45,163 bases of DNA from assembly GCA_020723805.1 (NCBI GenBank), contig DYID01000006.1:1-45163 (forward strand). Direction: 5' to 3'. Positions 7,523 to 16,014 of the stretch are shown one piece after another. A program made the translations under genes and the position numbers. The notes below the pieces were generated by a model. It made no database searches, had not been told where the DNA came from, and saw only the letters and a list, made by a program, of their open reading frames with translations. Within the stretch, counting starts at the first letter, position 1. Every line of letters starts with the position of its first letter. This DNA comes from Anaerolinea sp. Its GTDB lineage: Bacteria; Chloroflexota; Anaerolineae; Anaerolineales; Villigracilaceae.

Positions 7523-7815
7523 GGAATGCCCTCCTTCAAAACGCGCCGGCGAAACGCCGCATCGGTCTGCGATAGATCCACAATCTCCACAGTGCGCACA
7601 ACGTCGCTTTCCTCCAGCTTTTCGCGTATCTCGGTGAGAATCGCGGGGGACAATCTGCGGCGGGAAAGGATTGCCACGTCAATATCTGAGTGCGGACGGG
7701 CTTTTCCAGCCGCATGAGACCCGAACAAATACACCTTGATGTTTTTCCCCCGCAGGTGATCCAGCACGATCTTTTTGGTGGTTCTTAAATCGTAAGAGAG
7801 GACGGAGGATTTCAT
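7510..7815 (-). CDS. MNT-type minimal nucleotidyltransferase
   Basis: The 101-residue product has the signature LFGSHAAGKARPHSDIDVAI, with a Gly-Ser nucleotide loop and the two metal-binding acids of SDID. It is the likely antitoxin of the HEPN partner downstream. The start at 7815 is chosen because the family protein begins near here (MKSSVLSYDLRTTKK) and because a TATAAT box lies only 7 nt before this ATG. Upstream ATG extensions would lie within or before the promoter. The message is therefore probably leaderless. Confidence 0.87.
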   Translation of the reverse strand: MKSSVLSYDLRTTKKIVLDHLRGKNIKVYLFGSHAAGKARPHSDIDVAILSRRRLSPAILTEIREKLEESDVVRTVEIVDLSQTDAAFRRRVLKEGIPWKE

Positions 7816-7822
7816 GATGCTT

Positions 7823-7828
7823 ATTATA
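7823..7828 (-). promoter_or_regulatory. -10 box TATAAT of a leaderless MNT transcript
   Basis: On the minus strand TATAAT ends 7 nt before the MNT ATG, so transcription should start at or next to the start codon. No Shine-Dalgarno site is present. Confidence 0.7.
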
Positions 7829-7918
7829 CCGAATCGCCTGCTTGCAGGGTATCGTGGTGAAATTACGCCGGGCGTTTGATTTTTATAAGCGCCAGGCGAA
7901 AGGCGGCGGGACTTGCAG

Positions 7919-7924
7919 TACAAT
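7919..7924 (+). promoter_or_regulatory. -10 box TACAAT of the NAD(P)HX repair gene
   Basis: TACAAT lies 24 nt before the ATG at 7949. The short leader contains GGAG at 7938-7941. Confidence 0.5.
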
Positions 7925-7948
7925 TCCCGCACTCAATGGAGATCAACT

Positions 7949-9565
7949 ATGAAACTTGTAACCGTCTCACAAATGCAGGCAATCGAAAAGGAAGCCGATT
8001 CCAGCGGCTTGACCTATGACATGATGATGGAAAACGCCGGTCAGGGGCTGGCGGACGTGGTCCTCGACTTGTTCGCGGACGAGGCTGAACTCGAAGCGGT
8101 GGGCTTGGTCGGTCCGGGCAACAACGGCGGCGATACCTTGGTCGCCTTGACCGCCCTCTGCGAGGAAGGCTGGAAGGCAAAAGCCTATCTCGTCAAGCGC
8201 AAGAAAGACGCGCTCGTCAAACGCTTCACCGAGGCGGGCGGCGAGGTCATCTCCGGTGAAGATGCCTTCGATAAACTGACAGAAGCTCTCGAAACGGCGG
8301 ATGCCCTGCTGGATGGCGTGCTTGGCACGGGTATCAAACTGCCGCTGAAGAAGGAGGTCGCTGACCTGCTCTCGGAGGTCAATGACGTGCTGGACAGCCT
8401 CGAGGAAAATGCACCGCTGGTCGTTGCTGTGGATTGTCCCAGCGGGGTGGACTGCGACACCGGCGAAGTGGCAGAGGAGACCATCCCTGCCGACCTCACC
8501 GTCACGATGGCGGCGGTCAAGCAGGGATTGGTCAAACTGCCCGCCTTCGAATACGTTGGCGAACTCAAAGCCGTGGACATCGGTCTGCCCGCCGACCTGC
8601 CCTCCTTGCAGGCGGTCACCACCGAAGTTGCCGAAGCGGATTCGGTTGCCGCGCTTTTGCCGGAGCGCCCGCTCGAAGCGCACAAAGGGACGTTTGGCAC
8701 GGCGCTCATCGCGGCGGGTTCGGTCAATTTCACGGGAGCCGCCCTCCTGGCGGGAGAGGCGGCGTATCGCGCCGGTGCGGGGCTGGTGACGCTGGCGGTG
8801 CCGGCGCCGCTGCATGGCGTCTTGGCGGGTCAATTCCCCGAAGCGACTTGGGTACTGCTGCCTCACGAGGCGGGACACATCTCCGAAACCGCCTCGGATG
8901 TGCTGGCGAAAAATTTCGAGAAAGCCAGCGCGCTGCTGCTTGGTCCCGGCTTTGGAACCGAAGCGACCACCAAGGTCTTCCTCGAAGATTTGCTGGCGGG
9001 CAAGTCCACCCAAAAGGCGTCGGCGCGGATTGGGTTTATTCATCCAGAAAACAGCCCGAGGTCCGAGCGTGAAGCGAAACTCCCTCCGCTGGTCATTGAT
9101 GCCGACGGGCTGAAACTGCTGGCGCAAATCAAGGACTGGGCGTCGAAACTGCCTCCGCTTTCCATTCTCACGCCGCACCCCGGCGAGATGTCGGTGCTGA
9201 CGGGGCTGTCAAAAGAGGAGATTCAAGAGAACCGGCAGACGGTCGCGTTGAAGTATGCGCAGGAGTGGGGGCATGTGGTGGTGTTGAAAGGCGCGTTCAC
9301 CCTGATTGCCGCCCCTGATGGACGCCTGACGCTGATCCCCGTTGCCTCGCCCGCCCTTGCCCGCGCAGGGACAGGCGACGTTCTGGCGGGACTGATTGTG
9401 GGTCTGCGTGCCCAGGGCTTGGATGCCTACGATTCAGCCGTCGCCGGAGCCTGGATCCACGCCCAGGCTGGACTCTACGCCGCAGACGACCTCGGCACCA
9501 CCGCCTCCGTCCTGGCAAGCGATGTGCTGAACTCGATCCCCGATGTCTTGAGCGATCTCGAATAA
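7949..9565 (+). CDS. nnr: Bifunctional NAD(P)HX epimerase/dehydratase
   Basis: The 538-residue enzyme repairs hydrated NADH and NADPH. The N-terminal epimerase (YjeF-N) has MMENAGQGLADVV and GPGNNGGDTLVA, with D-C-PSGVDCDTGE later. The C-terminal ADP-dependent dehydratase carries KGTFGTALIAAGS, LLGPGFG, VIDADGLKLL, LTPHPGEMSVL, VLKGAFT and AGTGDVLAGLI. Both halves look complete. The ATG at 7949 is preferred because GGAG precedes it at good spacing and MKLVTVSQMQAIE matches the family start. It is a single-gene unit followed by a strong terminator. Confidence 0.95.
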   Translation: MKLVTVSQMQAIEKEADSSGLTYDMMMENAGQGLADVVLDLFADEAELEAVGLVGPGNNGGDTLVALTALCEEGWKAKAYLVKRKKDALVKRFTEAGGEVISGEDAFDKLTEALETADALLDGVLGTGIKLPLKKEVADLLSEVNDVLDSLEENAPLVVAVDCPSGVDCDTGEVAEETIPADLTVTMAAVKQGLVKLPAFEYVGELKAVDIGLPADLPSLQAVTTEVAEADSVAALLPERPLEAHKGTFGTALIAAGSVNFTGAALLAGEAAYRAGAGLVTLAVPAPLHGVLAGQFPEATWVLLPHEAGHISETASDVLAKNFEKASALLLGPGFGTEATTKVFLEDLLAGKSTQKASARIGFIHPENSPRSEREAKLPPLVIDADGLKLLAQIKDWASKLPPLSILTPHPGEMSVLTGLSKEEIQENRQTVALKYAQEWGHVVVLKGAFTLIAAPDGRLTLIPVASPALARAGTGDVLAGLIVGLRAQGLDAYDSAVAGAWIHAQAGLYAADDLGTTASVLASDVLNSIPDVLSDLE

Positions 9566-9579
9566 CGTTTGCTCATAAA

Positions 9580-9617
9580 ACATTCCAACCTTCAAACTTT
9601 CCACTTTCCAACTCACG
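9580..9617. repeat. Heptanucleotide array, GTGGAAA family
   Basis: On the minus strand the sequence is built of degenerate 7-bp units (GTTGGAA, AGTGGAA, AGTTTGA). The same unit family makes up the large array at 25474-25573. It lies between the NAD(P)HX gene and its terminator. Confidence 0.65.
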
Positions 9618-9621
9618 AATC

Positions 9622-9655
9622 AAAAGAGGAGACTGATCTCTCAGCCTCCTCTTTT
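9622..9655. terminator. Bidirectional rho-independent terminator
   Basis: AAAAGAGGAG (9622-9631) pairs with CTCCTCTTTT (9646-9655) and is followed by another T. It separates the convergent NAD(P)HX repair gene and SPFH gene and can serve both. Confidence 0.85.
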
Positions 9656-9656
9656 T

Positions 9657-9686
9657 CAATTACCACTTACCAATTACCAATCACCC
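9657..9686. repeat. Heptanucleotide array, GTAATTG family
   Basis: Plus-strand units TTACCAC, TTACCAA, TTACCAA, TCACC (minus strand GTAATTG type) fill the space between the terminator and the SPFH gene and run into its stop region. The same unit recurs inside the CoxM-like gene near 32060. Confidence 0.7.
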
Positions 9687-10724
9687 TTTGAGAAACTCCT
9701 CCAGCGCCGCTTTGCTGATGCGGTAGGCGTTGCCAAGTTTCTTGGCTTTCAAGTCGCCGGCTTCGATGGCGGCTTTGACATCCTCCTCTGAAACCTTGAG
9801 AATAGCCGCCGCCTCGGAGGGGGTCATCACTTCGGGGATGCCCGCCGCCGCGCCGCCTCCGCCGGATTGCTGTCCTTGCTGCATCGCGCCGGAGGTCGCC
9901 TGCTGCATCAGATTGCCGATACCCATCCCCGCGCCGATGCCCGCCGTGAGACCGGCGCCGCCGCTCGGATTTTGAGCCGCATCGCGCATCGCGTCCGCGG
10001 CTTGGAGTTGGGTGTAGGTCGCCATGTCGAGCATGCCCATGTCGCGCAGTTCCTGCGCCGACTTGCTGGACGGCTTGAGGTTGCCGATGTAGAACGATTT
10101 CAGTTCGAGCCCCAGCGCCTGGAAGTCATCCTGCGCCTTTGCCCGCACCGCCGCACCGACCTCCTCCGTCAGCCCGATGAGTTCCACCACGCTCTTGGCG
10201 GAAGTCGTCTCGCCCAGCACGTCCTGAAGCGTGGAAAGCAGCATCGTCTTCAAGCGTTCTTCGATGTCCGCTGTGCGATACGCGCCCTGCGTGCCGACCA
10301 CTTGAGTCACGAACTGCTGCGGGTCCTTCACCTGGAATGAGTAGGTGCCAAAACCCTGCAAGAGCGCCACACCCAATCCCATGCCCGGGTTACGGACAAT
10401 GATGGGCTGAGGAGTACCCCACTTCTCATTGGCGAATTCCTTCATCGAGACGAAGTACACCTCCGCCGGGAAGGGAGTGCGTTCGTTGAACAGTTTGCCA
10501 AGCCAATTGATGAGCAGGGGGATGTTTGCAGTGGTCAGTGTATGGCGCCCGGCGCGGAATACATCCAGCGCCTGCCCGTCGCGGAAGAAGACCGCCGCCT
10601 GCGCCTCGCGCACGATCAACTGTGAGCCGATGCGGAAATCGCCGATGCCCTGTTCCGGAAAACGATGGACGATTTCATCCTTCATCTCGCTCGGATATTC
10701 GATAACGTCAAAAACTCTCGCCAT
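9681..10724 (-). CDS. SPFH/YdjI-like protein with C-terminal excisionase-type HTH
   Basis: The 347-residue protein starts with an SPFH (band 7/prohibitin-like) domain of the virion-core/YdjI type (VIEYPSEMKDEIVHRFPEQG, FFRDGQALDVFRAGRHTL, GMGLGVALLQGFGTYSF). A Gly/Ala/Gln-rich linker (about 250-297) follows. The last ~50 residues, MTPSEAAAILKVSEEDVKAAI and LKAKKLGNAYRISKAALEEFL, form an excisionase/MerR-like HTH_17 domain. Relatives commonly end in a zinc ribbon instead. SPFH proteins assemble on membranes; what the DNA-binding-like tail does is unknown. AAAGGAG precedes the ATG and a TATAAT box lies upstream. Confidence 0.85.
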   Translation of the reverse strand: MARVFDVIEYPSEMKDEIVHRFPEQGIGDFRIGSQLIVREAQAAVFFRDGQALDVFRAGRHTLTTANIPLLINWLGKLFNERTPFPAEVYFVSMKEFANEKWGTPQPIIVRNPGMGLGVALLQGFGTYSFQVKDPQQFVTQVVGTQGAYRTADIEERLKTMLLSTLQDVLGETTSAKSVVELIGLTEEVGAAVRAKAQDDFQALGLELKSFYIGNLKPSSKSAQELRDMGMLDMATYTQLQAADAMRDAAQNPSGGAGLTAGIGAGMGIGNLMQQATSGAMQQGQQSGGGGAAAGIPEVMTPSEAAAILKVSEEDVKAAIEAGDLKAKKLGNAYRISKAALEEFLKG

Positions 10725-10755
10725 GATTTTCTCCTTTTTGAAGACCGTTGATGCG

Positions 10756-10761
10756 ATTATA
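10756..10761 (-). promoter_or_regulatory. -10 box TATAAT of the SPFH gene
   Basis: Minus-strand TATAAT 31 nt before the SPFH ATG, leaving a short leader that contains an AAAGGAG ribosome binding site. Confidence 0.65.
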
Positions 10762-10830
10762 GCCCATAGGACTTGCCGGTCAAGAACCGTTTTTCTTATT
10801 TCTCTACGAGTTCCACCCTCGAACGTTTCA

Positions 10831-10866
10831 AGTACTGCTCACTGTTCACTGCTCACTGATTACTTG
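10831..10866. repeat. Heptanucleotide array, GTNATCA-like family
   Basis: Plus-strand units TACTGCT, CACTGTT, CACTGCT, CACTGAT, TACTTGC make a degenerate 7-bp array just after the xdhC-like stop codon. The units match those in the linker of the CoxS-CoxL fusion. Confidence 0.75.
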
Positions 10867-10868
10867 CC

Positions 10869-11660
10869 CTATTCCTTCATCATCTTCCCCGTCCCCCTGC
10901 CGCGCACCATCAAAATCTCCGCCATGATGCTGACGGCGATTTCCTCGGGCGTTTCGGCATTCAACTCCAACCCAATCGGCGAATGAACCTTTTCAATCAA
11001 CTCATCTGGGATGCCCTGCTCTTTCAACGCTTTGACTGTGGTCAACCAGCGGCGTTTCGAACCGATGACGCCGATGTACGCCGCCTGTGACCGGAGCAGC
11101 GCCGGCAACCCCGCCGCGTCTATGCTGGACCCGCGGCTGGTCACCACGACATAAGTCTGACGCGTCACTTTGAGTTGATTCGGCAGCTCCGCCATCGGGC
11201 AGGGATAATACGAATCCGCGCCCGGCACGGATTCGGGTGTGCAAAACTCCGCGCGGTCGTCGCTGACGGCGACGCGGAAGCCCAGCCACTTGGCGAGATG
11301 CACGACGGCTTTTCCCACGTGTCCCCCGCCGATGACGACGATCATGGGAGCGGGAAGAATCGGTTCCACGAACACCTCCACAGTCCCGCCGCATACGCCG
11401 GGGTCGCCGCGGCTGGGGTCCACCATCGAATACTTGAGCAGGCGCGGCTGACCGTCGCTGATTGCCATCCATGCCTCGTCGAGGACTCGGTGTTCCAAAT
11501 CCCCGCCGCCGACGGTACCGATGAATTTCCCATCGGGATAGACCAGCATCTTGCTGCCCACGTGCCGCGGCGTGGAGCCTTCGCTCTTCACCACCGTGCA
11601 TAGTGCGGCAGATTCGTTGTTCTTTTCGAGTTCGTAGAGAGCCTGGTAGATGGTGTCCAT
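10869..11660 (-). CDS. XdhC/CoxI family protein
   Basis: The 263-residue protein has the two-part XdhC layout. The N-terminal XdhC_CoxI part has VKSEGSTPRHVGSKMLV and GTVGGGDLEHRVL. The C-terminal Rossmann domain has VVIGGGHVGKAVVHLAKWLG and VIGSKRRWLTTVKAL. XdhC proteins bind molybdenum cofactor, promote its sulfuration and insert it into xanthine dehydrogenase-like enzymes. The likely client is the CoxS-CoxL fusion at 18.5-21.6 kb. It follows the pyrophosphatase gene by 11 nt in the same direction and has no obvious ribosome binding site. Confidence 0.92.
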   Translation of the reverse strand: MDTIYQALYELEKNNESAALCTVVKSEGSTPRHVGSKMLVYPDGKFIGTVGGGDLEHRVLDEAWMAISDGQPRLLKYSMVDPSRGDPGVCGGTVEVFVEPILPAPMIVVIGGGHVGKAVVHLAKWLGFRVAVSDDRAEFCTPESVPGADSYYPCPMAELPNQLKVTRQTYVVVTSRGSSIDAAGLPALLRSQAAYIGVIGSKRRWLTTVKALKEQGIPDELIEKVHSPIGLELNAETPEEIAVSIMAEILMVRGRGTGKMMKE

Positions 11661-11671
11661 AAATTAAAAGA

Positions 11672-13015
11672 CTACCTCTCCAACAATCCCAACACCACCG
11701 GCAGCAACTGTTTCTTCCTCGAGACCACGCCCGGCGCGTCGCGCGTGCCATCCGGCAGGGGAGGATAGGGCAGGTCGTTGAGGATGGGCGGGGGATTGGA
11801 GGAGAGGATGAGGCGGCTGGAGCCGCGCACCACGTCGGTGACGAGCAGCATGGCAAAGTCCAGCCCGCGCTTGTCGCGCAGTTCGTCGAGGGCTTGAGTG
11901 AGCGGCGCGAGATGCTCGGAGAGTTGGACGAGGTCGGTCACTTCTGCCTGGGCGATGGCGAATTTGAATCCGCCCGCCTCGTAGGGCTTGATGTCGGTGC
12001 TGACGACTTCCTTCGGGTCGCGGTTGGAGAGTCCCGCGCCTGCCGAAAGGACGGCTTTGCCGTAGGACTCGATGGTCTCGCCCTTGAGCGGACTTCCACC
12101 GGCGAACGCCCAGCGGGCAAGCCGCTGCGCGGCTTCCTTGTCGCGCGGCGTGGTGGTGGGGGAGGTCAGGATGAGGGTATCCGCTAAAAGTCCCGCGAGA
12201 AGCGCTCCCGCGAGGGCAGGCGGGAGGGAGAGTCCGGCTTCGGCAGTCTGTTCGGTGACGAGGGTGGAGGTCGAGCCGACGATGTCCACGGTGAAGCGAA
12301 TCGGGGTGTGGGTGTGCGGGTTGCCGAGGCGGTGATGGTCGAGGATTTCGAGCAGTTCGGCTTCTTCGAGCGAGGCGATTGCCTGACGCGGTTCGTTGTG
12401 ATCCACGAGGATGATTTTGAGGCGCGGCGGGTTGAGCAGGTCGCGCTGGCGGGCGATGCCGAGGTAGAGTCCGTTTTCGTCCACGATCCAGTAGTCGTCG
12501 TAGGAATCGCGCAGGATTTTGTTGAGCGAGTCGCGGATGTGCGCGGCGGCTTTGTATTGGGGGACGGTGGTGTCGGCGGCGTCGCGGCACGGGGCAGACA
12601 TCATCTCGCGCACGGTCGTATCGCCGGGGCGCGGACCGAGTATCTGCGTGAAGTATTGGAAGAGGCTGAGTCCGTTGATGAGACCGTAGGGCTTCCCGTC
12701 CGTGTTGACGATGGGGGCGACGCCGCCGGTTTTGCTGGCGAGGGTCCACGCCGCGCCGAGTTGGGCATCGGGAGGCAGGCTGTCGAGTCTTTGCATGACC
12801 GATTCGAAGCGCGGTGAGGCGTCGGTGAGCAGGAGGGGCGGTTCCAGCCCGAGCGTTTTCAGCACCCAGGCGGTTTGCGGGTTGAGCGCGCCGGCGCGCG
12901 CCGCGACGGCGTCTGCCTTGTCGCGCTCGCGCAGCAGCCAGGCGTAGCCCATGGCGGAGGCGATGGAGTCGGTGTCGGGGTTGACGTGTCCGATGACGTG
13001 GATGGAGGTGGTCAT
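11672..13015 (-). CDS. ppaC: CBS-regulated family II (manganese) inorganic pyrophosphatase
   Basis: The 447-residue protein has the DHH phosphoesterase motif IGHVNPDTDSIASA at the start and LDHHRLGN further on, plus the DHHA2 ending GVVSRKKQLLPVVLGLL. A pair of CBS domains (about residues 65-190, including APIVNTDGKPYGLI and YWIVDENGLYLGI) is inserted between the first motif blocks, as in nucleotide-regulated family II pyrophosphatases. It hydrolyses PPi in the cytoplasm, with likely AMP/ADP or ApnA control. A TAAAAT box ends 6 nt before the ATG, so the message is probably leaderless. Confidence 0.92.
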   Translation of the reverse strand: MTTSIHVIGHVNPDTDSIASAMGYAWLLRERDKADAVAARAGALNPQTAWVLKTLGLEPPLLLTDASPRFESVMQRLDSLPPDAQLGAAWTLASKTGGVAPIVNTDGKPYGLINGLSLFQYFTQILGPRPGDTTVREMMSAPCRDAADTTVPQYKAAAHIRDSLNKILRDSYDDYWIVDENGLYLGIARQRDLLNPPRLKIILVDHNEPRQAIASLEEAELLEILDHHRLGNPHTHTPIRFTVDIVGSTSTLVTEQTAEAGLSLPPALAGALLAGLLADTLILTSPTTTPRDKEAAQRLARWAFAGGSPLKGETIESYGKAVLSAGAGLSNRDPKEVVSTDIKPYEAGGFKFAIAQAEVTDLVQLSEHLAPLTQALDELRDKRGLDFAMLLVTDVVRGSSRLILSSNPPPILNDLPYPPLPDGTRDAPGVVSRKKQLLPVVLGLLER

Positions 13016-13021
13016 GGCTTT

Positions 13022-13027
13022 ATTTTA
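13022..13027 (-). promoter_or_regulatory. -10 box TAAAAT, leaderless pyrophosphatase transcript
   Basis: Minus-strand TAAAAT with 6 nt between it and the ATG of the pyrophosphatase gene; no ribosome binding site. Confidence 0.6.
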
Positions 13028-13090
13028 GACGATGTGAGGATGCTAGGGTAGGTTGAAATGGCATCAAGGCTTTTCTGAACTCTTCCGCTT

Positions 13091-14206
13091 TTATGGGCAC
13101 GGCGAGCCGCTATCCACGCCGGTCTCGCTGAAATCTTTCCGCCCATCGCGGCAGTAATTGCCAATGAATTGGATGTCGCGCGGGTAATGCACGGAGAGGA
13201 CGTGCTCGTACCAGGAAATCTTTCCGTTTATCTCCCCGGCGTGCAGACAGGCGCCTGCCGAAGCGACGTTGTTGCAGTCCATCCAATCCGGATCCCATTC
13301 ACAGAAGTCAACGCTGGGAAACCAGTCGAGCGGATTCGGTGACCCCGTCCCGCAGGCGGGCCAGGAGGCGTGCTGCCAGTGCTCCCAGTCGGGTCCCGCG
13401 TTCTGGTACAGGTCTGGGACGCCATTGATGGAGTATAGCGCCCAGTCCAGGTTGTGAATCCACTCGTGAAGCAGGGGTTCGTAGACCGTTTTCCCGGCGA
13501 TGGTCACCGAGTTGCAAATTTCGTTGTATTGGATGTAAGAGTAGCCCGCGCCGTGGATGCTCAATTCGCCATAGGAACTGCCGCACCAGTACGCCAGTTG
13601 CAGATTCTGTGCCCGGTCGCGGACTCCGGTGACAACGTAGACGAAGTCGGTCTCGGTGGTGACATAGTTGTTGAGCAGTTCGTCGTCAATCTCAAAGGGA
13701 CCAATGACGAAATCCGGAGCAGTGAAGCCGGTATGGACGTGCGGCAGGACAATGAACTCCATCTGCAAGTCGAGCGCGCCGCCGGTCCACTCGTAAACCT
13801 TGTCGCGGACGAGACGCATATCAGCCATGATGTCGGCAATTTCATCGTTTGTCAGTGTGATGTCCACGCATATCTTGTGCGCATAGGCAGTATATTGCGG
13901 GTCATCGAGCCGCTCCGGCGGGACTCCAACCTGCGGGGCGGGCGGGTCGTGTTCCTCCCAAGCGCATGAACAATCGCCACACTTGGTCCCCGCGCAGACG
14001 GTCCCGCTGGCGAATTCATTTCCCACCAAGCAGGTGGTGAGCGGGTTCAGGATGAACACTTGAAATTTTGGCGTCGAATGGACGGCTGGAATGGTTGGCG
14101 TGAGGGCGGGCGGGGCAGACGTTTCCGTAGCGGGCGGAGGCGTGGTCAGGTTACAGGCAGTAAGCGCCGCGGACAATACGAACACGAGCAAACAAGAACG
14201 GTTCAT
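13091..14206 (-). CDS. Putative zinc metalloprotease lipoprotein
   Basis: The 371-residue product begins with a lipoprotein signal peptide; the lipobox is LTAC with the Cys at residue 18, followed by a Pro/Thr-rich spacer (TTPPPATETSAPP). The mature part is Cys-rich (CAGTKCGDCSC). LLHEWIHNLD contains HEWIH at 247-251, an HExxH zinc motif, suggesting a secreted metallopeptidase, though no family is recognised. Start M at 14206 is chosen because GAGGAG lies 6 nt upstream; the ATG just before it touches the ribosome binding site. It follows the SDH-like protease gene, so protein quality control or surface processing is plausible. Confidence 0.7.
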   Translation of the reverse strand: MNRSCLLVFVLSAALTACNLTTPPPATETSAPPALTPTIPAVHSTPKFQVFILNPLTTCLVGNEFASGTVCAGTKCGDCSCAWEEHDPPAPQVGVPPERLDDPQYTAYAHKICVDITLTNDEIADIMADMRLVRDKVYEWTGGALDLQMEFIVLPHVHTGFTAPDFVIGPFEIDDELLNNYVTTETDFVYVVTGVRDRAQNLQLAYWCGSSYGELSIHGAGYSYIQYNEICNSVTIAGKTVYEPLLHEWIHNLDWALYSINGVPDLYQNAGPDWEHWQHASWPACGTGSPNPLDWFPSVDFCEWDPDWMDCNNVASAGACLHAGEINGKISWYEHVLSVHYPRDIQFIGNYCRDGRKDFSETGVDSGSPCP

Positions 14207-14274
14207 GGGCATCTCCTCTGTGAGCAAAAATCAGCGCGCGAGTCAGAGAGTTATGCCACAATGTAGAGAAACCT

Positions 14275-15090
14275 TTAATTTCTCGTGCGCGGAGCGGGGA
14301 TATATTCCACCGAGGGGCGGCGCTGGGCGGTTTGCGGGTAGAGCGCCATGATTTGATAAATTTCAGCGGGCATCTCGGTGCGGACGGGCAAACCGAGCGT
14401 TTGCGCTTCCTTGACGGTGATGGGGTAATCGTGTGTCCACGTGCCGCTGGCAAGCGTGGACGCGAGTTGGTCGGCTTGTTCGGCGGACATTTTGTCCTGC
14501 AGGAGTTCGCTCACCGTGCGCTTGACCTGGCGGATGGCTTTTTCGGCGATGTCTGCCATGATGAGCGTCTCGTCGTCAATTTCGGCGATGGGCTTGCGCT
14601 CGAGGACTTTCAGGATGGACGCAGCGGGGTGTTGACCCAGCTGCGGGTCCACCGGACCGAGGACCGCGTTCTCGTCCATGACGATTTCGTCGGCGGCGAG
14701 GGCGATCAGCGTCCCGCCCGACATGGCGTAGTGCGGCACGAAGACCGTCACCTTGGCGGGATGTTTGCGCAGGGCAAGGGCGATCTGCTCGGCGGCGAGC
14801 ACCAGTCCGCCGGGAGTGTGCAGGATCAAATCAATTGGCACGTCGTTGTCGGTCAATTTGATGGCGCGCAGGACGGCTTCGGAGTCTTCGATGTTGATGT
14901 AACGCACCAGCGGAAAGCCGAGCAGGCTCAACGTCTCCTGACGGTGGATGAGGACGATGACGCGGCTCTTGCGTTTCTGCTCCAGTTGTTGCAGGAGACG
15001 CTGGCGCGCCATGTCCAGCATCCGCTGGCGGATGACGGGCTGAAGCGATGAGATGATGAAGAACAGCCAGATGAGCGATACAAAGTCCAT
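14275..15090 (-). CDS. SppA/ClpP-fold serine protease, SDH family
   Basis: The 271-residue protein starts with a membrane segment (VSLIWLFFIISSL) and a basic linker. The ClpP/crotonase-fold core carries DLILHTPGGLVLAAEQIA, VFVPHYAMSGGTLIALAAD with the probable nucleophile Ser in MSGGT, and LGPVDPQLGQ. This matches the serine dehydrogenase proteinase family (PF01972), membrane-bound relatives of SppA. AGGAG precedes the ATG. It is encoded 21 nt after the rhomboid gene, so two membrane proteases share a transcript. Confidence 0.88.
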   Translation of the reverse strand: MDFVSLIWLFFIISSLQPVIRQRMLDMARQRLLQQLEQKRKSRVIVLIHRQETLSLLGFPLVRYINIEDSEAVLRAIKLTDNDVPIDLILHTPGGLVLAAEQIALALRKHPAKVTVFVPHYAMSGGTLIALAADEIVMDENAVLGPVDPQLGQHPAASILKVLERKPIAEIDDETLIMADIAEKAIRQVKRTVSELLQDKMSAEQADQLASTLASGTWTHDYPITVKEAQTLGLPVRTEMPAEIYQIMALYPQTAQRRPSVEYIPAPRTRN

Positions 15091-15111
15091 GAGTGTCTCC
15101 TGTGATGGATG

Positions 15112-15810
15112 TTACCAGGGATAATATTCGTCAATGTAAATTCTGCGGACGTAACGGCGGCGTGCAAAGAACGGCGCGAGGAGAAGTCCTGCCGCAAATC
15201 CGCCCACGTGCGCCCACCAGGCGACGCCGCCGAAGGCTTGAACGCCCGCGACGACGGAAAACAATCCGTTGGAAAGTTGCAAGAGAAACCACATCCCCAG
15301 GTAGAACAGGGCGGGGATTTCCACGAACCAAGGCAGGAAGAAGACGGGAATCAGCGTGATGACCCGCGCGTAGGGGAAGAAGATGAGATAGGCGGCAAGC
15401 ACGCCGCTGATGGCTCCGCTCGCGCCGATGGTGGGAACGGTGGACGTAGGGTTGAAGAAAATGTGGGCAAAAGCGGCGGCTGTGCCCGAAAGCAGATAGA
15501 ACAGCAGATAGCGTCCGCTTCCCATGCGGTCTTCCACGTTATCGCCGAAGATGTAGAGCGCCAGCATGTTGCTGAGCAGGTGTGCCCAACCGCCGTGCAT
15601 GAACATGGATGTGAACAGCGTCAGATATTCGTAGGGGTTGGCGAGGTCCAACAGGAAGCGTTTGGGAATCAACGCAAAAGATGCGACCAGTCTTTCGCTA
15701 TTTGCCCCCGCATCCGCCAGCCAGAGGAAGGCAAGGACGTTGGCGGCAATCAACATCCAGTTGACGATGGGAAACGTGCGGGAGGGAACAGTGTCCTTGA
15801 GAGGGAGCAT
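15112..15810 (-). CDS. Rhomboid family intramembrane serine protease
   Basis: The 232-residue membrane protein has the rhomboid signatures: HGGWAHLLSNMLAL in the second core helix, the catalytic Ser in GASGAISG and the catalytic His in WWAHVGGFAAG. Six or more hydrophobic segments are visible, with a basic tail. It cleaves membrane proteins within their transmembrane segment. AAAGGAT precedes the ATG. First gene of a run with the SDH-like protease and perhaps the lipoprotein. Confidence 0.93.
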   Translation of the reverse strand: MLPLKDTVPSRTFPIVNWMLIAANVLAFLWLADAGANSERLVASFALIPKRFLLDLANPYEYLTLFTSMFMHGGWAHLLSNMLALYIFGDNVEDRMGSGRYLLFYLLSGTAAAFAHIFFNPTSTVPTIGASGAISGVLAAYLIFFPYARVITLIPVFFLPWFVEIPALFYLGMWFLLQLSNGLFSVVAGVQAFGGVAWWAHVGGFAAGLLLAPFFARRRYVRRIYIDEYYPW

Positions 15811-15861
15811 GGCAATCCTTTGGCGAAAAGCCGAGTGCGCTGCAGAAGCGCTATTCCAGTT

Positions 15862-16014
15862 TTAGGAATGCGCGTGAAAATTTTCGGCGCATTGCTGGGC
15901 GTGAAAACACGCGCCGTAGAGGGATGGCTTCTTGCCGCGCAGCAACTTCCCCGCCGCGTTGAAATCATCCTCCGCGTGTTCGATCCAGATGTCGAGATCG
16001 GTTTTTTGGGGCAT
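15862..16014 (-). pseudogene. HEPN-domain protein, 3' truncated
   Basis: The frame MPQKTDLDIWIEHAEDDF and then GACFHAQQCAEN is the typical start of a HEPN-domain partner of a minimal nucleotidyltransferase. It stops after only 50 residues (AENFHAHS), whereas family members run to about 120-135 and carry the RNase motif in the missing part. No continuation is seen in other frames downstream. It overlaps the preceding nucleotidyltransferase gene by 50 nt. It is probably a broken toxin gene, since the catalytic half is gone. Confidence 0.7.
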
